DNA of 64,000 nt from Lentisphaeria bacterium UBA1791 (GTDB lineage Bacteria; Verrucomicrobiota; Lentisphaeria; Victivallales; Victivallaceae): assembly GCA_002314455.1 (NCBI GenBank), contig DCFZ01000055.1:1-64000 (forward strand). Direction: 5' to 3'. Shown piece by piece: positions 60,217 to 64,000 of this stretch. The translations under genes were made by a program, and so were the position numbers. Under the pieces are notes generated by a model. That model was given only the letters and a program-made list of their open reading frames with translations, ran no database searches and had not been told where the DNA came from. Numbering within the stretch: position 1 is the stretch's first letter; each line of letters begins with the position of its first letter.

Positions 60217-61052
60217 CGGATGAATCCTTTCCACGTGAGGCAAATGCCGGCGGGCAAAACTTTGCCGGTGCTTTCCGGAATGCTCATTTCGCGCGCGTCG
60301 ATCTCGCCTTTTGAACCAAAAACTTGTTCGACGAGCCGCTGCAACACGAGGATGGAAAATCCGGGCGAGTGCGAACTCAAGACCAGCGTGAATTCCTTGC
60401 CCGGGCGGTGCAACGCCTTGCACGATTCCAGCAACGGCAAAAGATCGCTTTCGATTTTCCACAATTCGCCTTTGTTGCCGCGACCGAAAGTCGGCGGATC
60501 GAGGGCGATCAGATCGTACTGGGAGCCGCGGCGCAATTCGCGTTTGACGAATTTGTTGACGTCGTCGGCGATCCAGCGGATCGTGTTGGGCACGTCGCAG
60601 TTGAGCTGTTGGATCTCGCGGCCCCATTCGATCATGCCGAGCGCGGCGTCGAGGTGACAGACTTTTGCGCCGGAACGCGCCATCGCCATACTGCCCAAGC
60701 CGGAGTAGCCGAAAAGATTGAGCATGTTTTTGTCTTTGCCGTCCAAATTGGCGAAAATCTGCCAGTTGGCGTACTGCTCGGCGAAAAAGCCGAGGTGGCC
60801 GAAGTTGGTCGGCTTGACCTTGATCCTGAAATTTGCGTACTCGATCACCCACGATTCGGGGAGCTTTTTCGACCAGCCGCCCGTGCCGTCGTTTTTGCGG
60901 CAAAAGGTCGATTCCGCTGCTTCCCATTCGCACGCGGGCAATGAGGGCGCCCAAAAGGCGTTGAGGGCAGGGCGGATGATGCGGTGTTTCCCCACTTGTT
61001 CAAGTTTGCGCAGATTGCCGCTGTCTAAAAGTTGGTAAAGATCGTTATTCAT
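60213..61052 (-). CDS. Class I SAM-dependent methyltransferase (RlmI/RlmK-like)
   Basis: RNA-methyltransferase-like enzyme of 279 residues. NLFGYSGLGSMAMARSGA is the SAM-binding motif I (usually NLFxYTGGxSxxAAxxGA), HLDAALGMIEWGREN-like helix follows, and LDPPTFGRG is motif IV, the DPPxF form of 23S rRNA m5C/m7G methyltransferases RlmI and RlmKL. The N-terminal PUA domain of RlmI is absent. The rRNA site is not certain. It overlaps nagA by eight bases. Confidence 0.85.
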   Translation of the reverse strand: MNNDLYQLLDSGNLRKLEQVGKHRIIRPALNAFWAPSLPACEWEAAESTFCRKNDGTGGWSKKLPESWVIEYANFRIKVKPTNFGHLGFFAEQYANWQIFANLDGKDKNMLNLFGYSGLGSMAMARSGAKVCHLDAALGMIEWGREIQQLNCDVPNTIRWIADDVNKFVKRELRRGSQYDLIALDPPTFGRGNKGELWKIESDLLPLLESCKALHRPGKEFTLVLSSHSPGFSILVLQRLVEQVFGSKGEIDAREMSIPESTGKVLPAGICLTWKGFIR

Positions 61053-62232
61053 TTTGGTAGATCACTTCCCCGCGCCGCACGGTCATCAGCAAGCGGTTGG
61101 TTCCCTTTTCAAAGATCGCGAGGTCGGCGAGCCGCCCGGGGAGCAACACGCCGCGGTCGAGGAAGCCGAAATTGCTCGCGGGATTGGCAGTGACCGCCTG
61201 TGCCGCGCGGGTCTCGGCGAGGTGCCCCGAACTCATCAAACTGTGCCAGCCGGTGTCGAGCATCGTCGTCGTGCCGGCGAAAATGCCGTCTTCCGTTTGG
61301 GAAAAGCCGTTGACCACCTTGATCGGCGTAGGGCCGATCCGGTAGTTGCCGTCGGGCATGTTGTACGCCATCGTGCCGTCGCTGATGCCGATGATGCGGT
61401 TCGCCCGCTTGCAACGGCAGGCGAGATCGACCATCCGCGGGTGGACGTGGCGGCCGTCGATGATCATTTCGGCGGTGACGCGGGGGTCGGTCAGCACGAT
61501 GCCGGCGAGGGTGATCTCGCGCTGGTGCAACGGCAACATACCGTTGAACAAATGCGTGCAGTAATTGGCGCCGGCGTCGATCGCACGCAAGGTTTTCTCG
61601 CCGTCGGCGAGACTGTGCCCCATCGACGGCTTGACGTCGACACTGCGCAGATATTCGATGAGCCTGGTGGCGTTTTCCAGTTCCGGGGCGAAGGTCATCA
61701 TCTTGACGAGTCCGCCGCCCGCCGAGATCAATTCCTTGGCGAGATAAAGGTCGATCGGGCTGATCGCGCTTTCCGGCTGGGAACCGCGCCGGAGCGGATT
61801 GAGAAACGGTCCTTCCAAGTGGATCGCGAGCGGTTCCGCGCCGGGCATCGGCTTTTTCATCTCGTCGGCGAGGCGCGCCAGATTTTTGAGCATTTTTTCC
61901 GGTTCGTCGGCGACGACGCTCGGAAAAAATCCGGTGACGCCGCAACCGCCGAGCACGCGGCTCATTTCCTGCAACGTCGACGGTGAATCGGCGATCGTCG
62001 AGCAGTCGCAACCGCCGGCGCCGTGAATGTGGGTGTCGATGAAACCCGGCGTGATGTAGGCGTCTTTGAAACAATGGATCTCAAAGGTGTCGTCCATCGC
62101 GAAACCGGAAAGTCCGCCGACGGCGAGAATGGTCTCGTCCTGAACCAGCACCGCCGCGTGTTCGATCGTGCGGTCGGGGGTGATCATGTAGTCCGCCTGA
62201 TAGAGGACGCGATGTTTCTTTTTTTCGTTCAT
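61045..62232 (-). CDS. nagA: N-acetylglucosamine-6-phosphate deacetylase
   Basis: Amidohydrolase that turns GlcNAc-6-P into GlcN-6-P, the entry of amino sugars into catabolism or wall recycling. In the 395-residue protein GFIDTHIHGAGGCDCS (metal His pair), HLEGPFLNPLRRGSQP, SMGHSLAD, THLFNGMLPLHQRE and ISDGTMA are recognisable. nagB is not in the window. The preceding gene encodes a glycosidase-like protein, which fits breakdown of an amino-sugar polymer or of peptidoglycan. Confidence 0.93.
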   Translation of the reverse strand: MNEKKKHRVLYQADYMITPDRTIEHAAVLVQDETILAVGGLSGFAMDDTFEIHCFKDAYITPGFIDTHIHGAGGCDCSTIADSPSTLQEMSRVLGGCGVTGFFPSVVADEPEKMLKNLARLADEMKKPMPGAEPLAIHLEGPFLNPLRRGSQPESAISPIDLYLAKELISAGGGLVKMMTFAPELENATRLIEYLRSVDVKPSMGHSLADGEKTLRAIDAGANYCTHLFNGMLPLHQREITLAGIVLTDPRVTAEMIIDGRHVHPRMVDLACRCKRANRIIGISDGTMAYNMPDGNYRIGPTPIKVVNGFSQTEDGIFAGTTTMLDTGWHSLMSSGHLAETRAAQAVTANPASNFGFLDRGVLLPGRLADLAIFEKGTNRLLMTVRRGEVIYQNE

Positions 62233-62250
62233 CGTTTCACTTCACCGTCA

Positions 62251-64000
62251 TTACGCAAAGAGTTTTTTCCGCAGATAGCGGCACTGGATGATCTTTTCGC
62301 GCAGTTCGTTTTCGCCGTAGAAGTAGTGGTTCGCCGCCTCGAAGCCGATGCGCGAATCGCTTTTGACGACCTTGAGCAGTCGAAGCGCGAGCGATTCCTC
62401 CTCGTCGATCAAAGCCCGGGTCGCATCGAGCTTGCCGGCGTCGCGCAAACAGATGAAAGCAATCTGACAGTAGGTACTGCGCAGACAGCAGTAAGTGCCC
62501 TCGGCGCGGCTCCACAATTCCTCGAAATTGGCGCGGTATTGCGCATCGAGTTTCGTCCCGATCGCGCGCAACTTTTCCAACGCGACGCCCCATTTTTCGG
62601 AAACGTCGCGGAAGGCGTTTTCCATCACGTCGGCGGGATAGTGACCGTTGCCCGACCAGAGGTCGAGGTCGTCGTAAGGAATGCCGCAGACCATGCCGGC
62701 GGCAAGACCGGTCTTTTTCTCATAAAGCAAGTTTGCCGGGCCGACGTTTTGCGGCGAGTAGTAAATCTGATAAGCGTCGTGGAAGGGAATCCCGCGGAAC
62801 GCTTCGCCGAAATCGCGCCAGACGGCGTAGACTTCCTTGCCGAAAGGCCCGAATTGGAGATCGGCAAGCTCGGTCGCGCGATGCTTGAGCAATTCCAGAT
62901 TGCCGCCGGGGTAGCCGCCGAGCGTCCAGCTGAGCATGATGTTTTCGACGCCGATCTTGCGGAGATTGTCGAGGTGCTCCTCGACGAGCGTCGGCACGGG
63001 GATCGACGGGATCCCGCCCATTTCCCAACTGGTGTTGGCTTGGATCTTGGCGACGGTGACGTGGCCGGTTTCCTTCGCCATTTTCCACATACGCTGCGCC
63101 TGCGCGCCGGGGCCGACCTTGGAGATCGAGTAGTCGCGCACCTTGCCCAAAACGCCGCCGATGTGGCTCTCGACGCCGGTTTCGCTGACATTCATGATCT
63201 CGACGTTTTTTGGGAGCATTTCCAGCAGCTGGCGATCCCATTGGGGCTCCCACGACCAGGTGTAGGCGATGAGCCGCATGGCGGTGCCGGACTTTTGAAT
63301 GCCGTCGTCGATCGCTTTCATCACGGCGGCGATGTTTTCCGCCTTGGAGTGCTGATGACAGGCGGGGCAGTCGGTCGCCATTTCAGAGGGCAGCGGCGGA
63401 TCGTCGGGATCCACCGGAGCGAGGTCGCGGGCGAGACAATGGGTGACATTCTCGCTCTGGGTGATCGTGTAAATGCCGCCGAGTTCGGGGACGGCGCGGC
63501 AGAGTTTTTCGATGCCGTCGGAAAGGTTTTCGAGCATCCCGGGCGCCCACGGGCAGAAAGAACGGCTGCCGGTCGACGCGTGGACGGGACCGCGCCACTC
63601 TTCGTGCTCGAGTTTGATGCGAGCGGGAATGCCGCGCGGCTCGTTGAAGTAAAGGAAAAGCCCGATGCCGTACTTGCGGCAACGCTGGGCGATCGCCTTG
63701 AGCTTCGCCAACCGCTCGTCGCAACGCGCCGAAAGCGGCATATCCTTGCCGAGATAGGGGATCAACTGATAGAGGATTCCGGGCATCCAGACGGCGTTGA
63801 CGCCGCAACTGGCGTAATCGCGCAAAATGCTTTCAGGGAAAGGATCGGGCGCTTCCGGGAGCAACGCATCGCCGTAGACGGCGGCGTAGGAAAAGATCAT
63901 CTTGAGATGGGTCGCATCGGGCTTGCCGGTAAAGGGCTTCTGCCCGAATTTCGCGATGAAGTCAAAGGGTGCTTCGCTCGTTTCGGGGAGCCGGGCATTG
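62251..64000 (-). CDS. Predicted TIM-barrel glycoside hydrolase-like protein (cut by the window edge)
   Basis: At least 583 residues; the frame stays open through the window end, so the N-terminus is missing and the ATG at 63900 is internal. The part seen looks like a (beta/alpha)8 enzyme: GVNAVWMPGILYQLIPYLG, LFLYFNEPRG, GIYTITQSENVTHC with a candidate catalytic Glu, YTWSWEP, and IMLSWTLGGYPGG. A CPAC pair in the middle could bind a metal. The C-terminal 130 residues are helical. I do not recognise the family with certainty; GH20- or GH84-like folds are possible. It lies 18 bases before nagA. Confidence 0.6.
   Translation of the reverse strand, partial: NARLPETSEAPFDFIAKFGQKPFTGKPDATHLKMIFSYAAVYGDALLPEAPDPFPESILRDYASCGVNAVWMPGILYQLIPYLGKDMPLSARCDERLAKLKAIAQRCRKYGIGLFLYFNEPRGIPARIKLEHEEWRGPVHASTGSRSFCPWAPGMLENLSDGIEKLCRAVPELGGIYTITQSENVTHCLARDLAPVDPDDPPLPSEMATDCPACHQHSKAENIAAVMKAIDDGIQKSGTAMRLIAYTWSWEPQWDRQLLEMLPKNVEIMNVSETGVESHIGGVLGKVRDYSISKVGPGAQAQRMWKMAKETGHVTVAKIQANTSWEMGGIPSIPVPTLVEEHLDNLRKIGVENIMLSWTLGGYPGGNLELLKHRATELADLQFGPFGKEVYAVWRDFGEAFRGIPFHDAYQIYYSPQNVGPANLLYEKKTGLAAGMVCGIPYDDLDLWSGNGHYPADVMENAFRDVSEKWGVALEKLRAIGTKLDAQYRANFEELWSRAEGTYCCLRSTYCQIAFICLRDAGKLDATRALIDEEESLALRLLKVVKSDSRIGFEAANHYFYGENELREKIIQCRYLRKKLFA

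Overview
The window reads as chromosome of an anaerobic, Gram-negative, heterotrophic bacterium of moderately high GC. Protein flavour suggests the PVC group, most likely Lentisphaerae/Victivallales; this is inference from sequence style, not a database result. Gram-negative signs are an LPS-heptose adenylyltransferase domain, a BamE-like lipoprotein and peptidoglycan genes (dapB, ftsW, murG, a murI-like gene). Anaerobic signs are rubredoxin, the [FeFe]-hydrogenase maturase HydE, a pyrophosphate-dependent phosphofructokinase and a complex I/group 4 hydrogenase-like membrane complex. I saw no tRNA, rRNA, CRISPR array or insertion sequence.

Layout. 120-4196 (minus): one operon of cupin, lysA, tsaB, dCMP deaminase, hldE-type adenylyltransferase and a GNAT_C-like protein. 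4337-8283 (plus): SNF2 helicase with a SWIM zinc finger, then miaA. 8523-10634: pnp behind a hairpin-bearing leader and before a clear terminator. 10820-15905: a tight five-gene set (LmbE deacetylase, CapA-like, glutamate-racemase-like, MFS, ATP-grasp ligase) that looks like a small dedicated pathway. 15906-18330: an orphan internal piece of a phage/mobile-element polyvalent protein (nuclease-like, methyltransferase, HExxH zincin), abutting the end of dus. 19322-23875: PFP, gatC, gatA, ruvC, tatD-like. 23968-31057: six genes of an energy-converting-hydrogenase-related (Ehr) complex whose large subunit has lost the NiFe cysteines. 31041-33035: an AraC regulator and a GH31 glycosidase, both missing their 5' halves and joined head to head. 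33141-38686: argG, then a ferric-type ABC importer. 38688-40300 (minus): SirB1-like protein and DEDDh exonuclease. 40476-47567 (plus): dapB, ATP-cone protein, SGNH hydrolase, folE, dtd, UAP-type pyrophosphorylase, ftsW, murG. 47560-50568 (minus): queF, argJ, purQ, HdeD-like. 50772-52925 (plus): rubredoxin, BamE-like lipoprotein, DUF2062 protein, dprA. 52901-57050 (minus): MFS, pepF, hydE. 57131-58114 (minus): stand-alone GMP synthase ATPase subunit. 58290-64000 (minus): glycosidase-like protein (cut by the window edge), nagA, rRNA-type methyltransferase, chorismate mutase, aldose-epimerase-like protein, ung.

Genes are packed into operons with ATGA or TGATG overlaps. Intergenic regions carry a very uniform promoter type (TTGnnn, usually 17 bases, TATATT) that I could place at eleven sites, plus several rho-independent terminators, one of them for the minus strand lying inside the 3' end of murG.

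The most notable items are the cysteine-less Ehr complex, the orphan polyvalent fragment, the AraC/GH31 deletion junction and the five-gene LmbE-to-ATP-grasp cluster.
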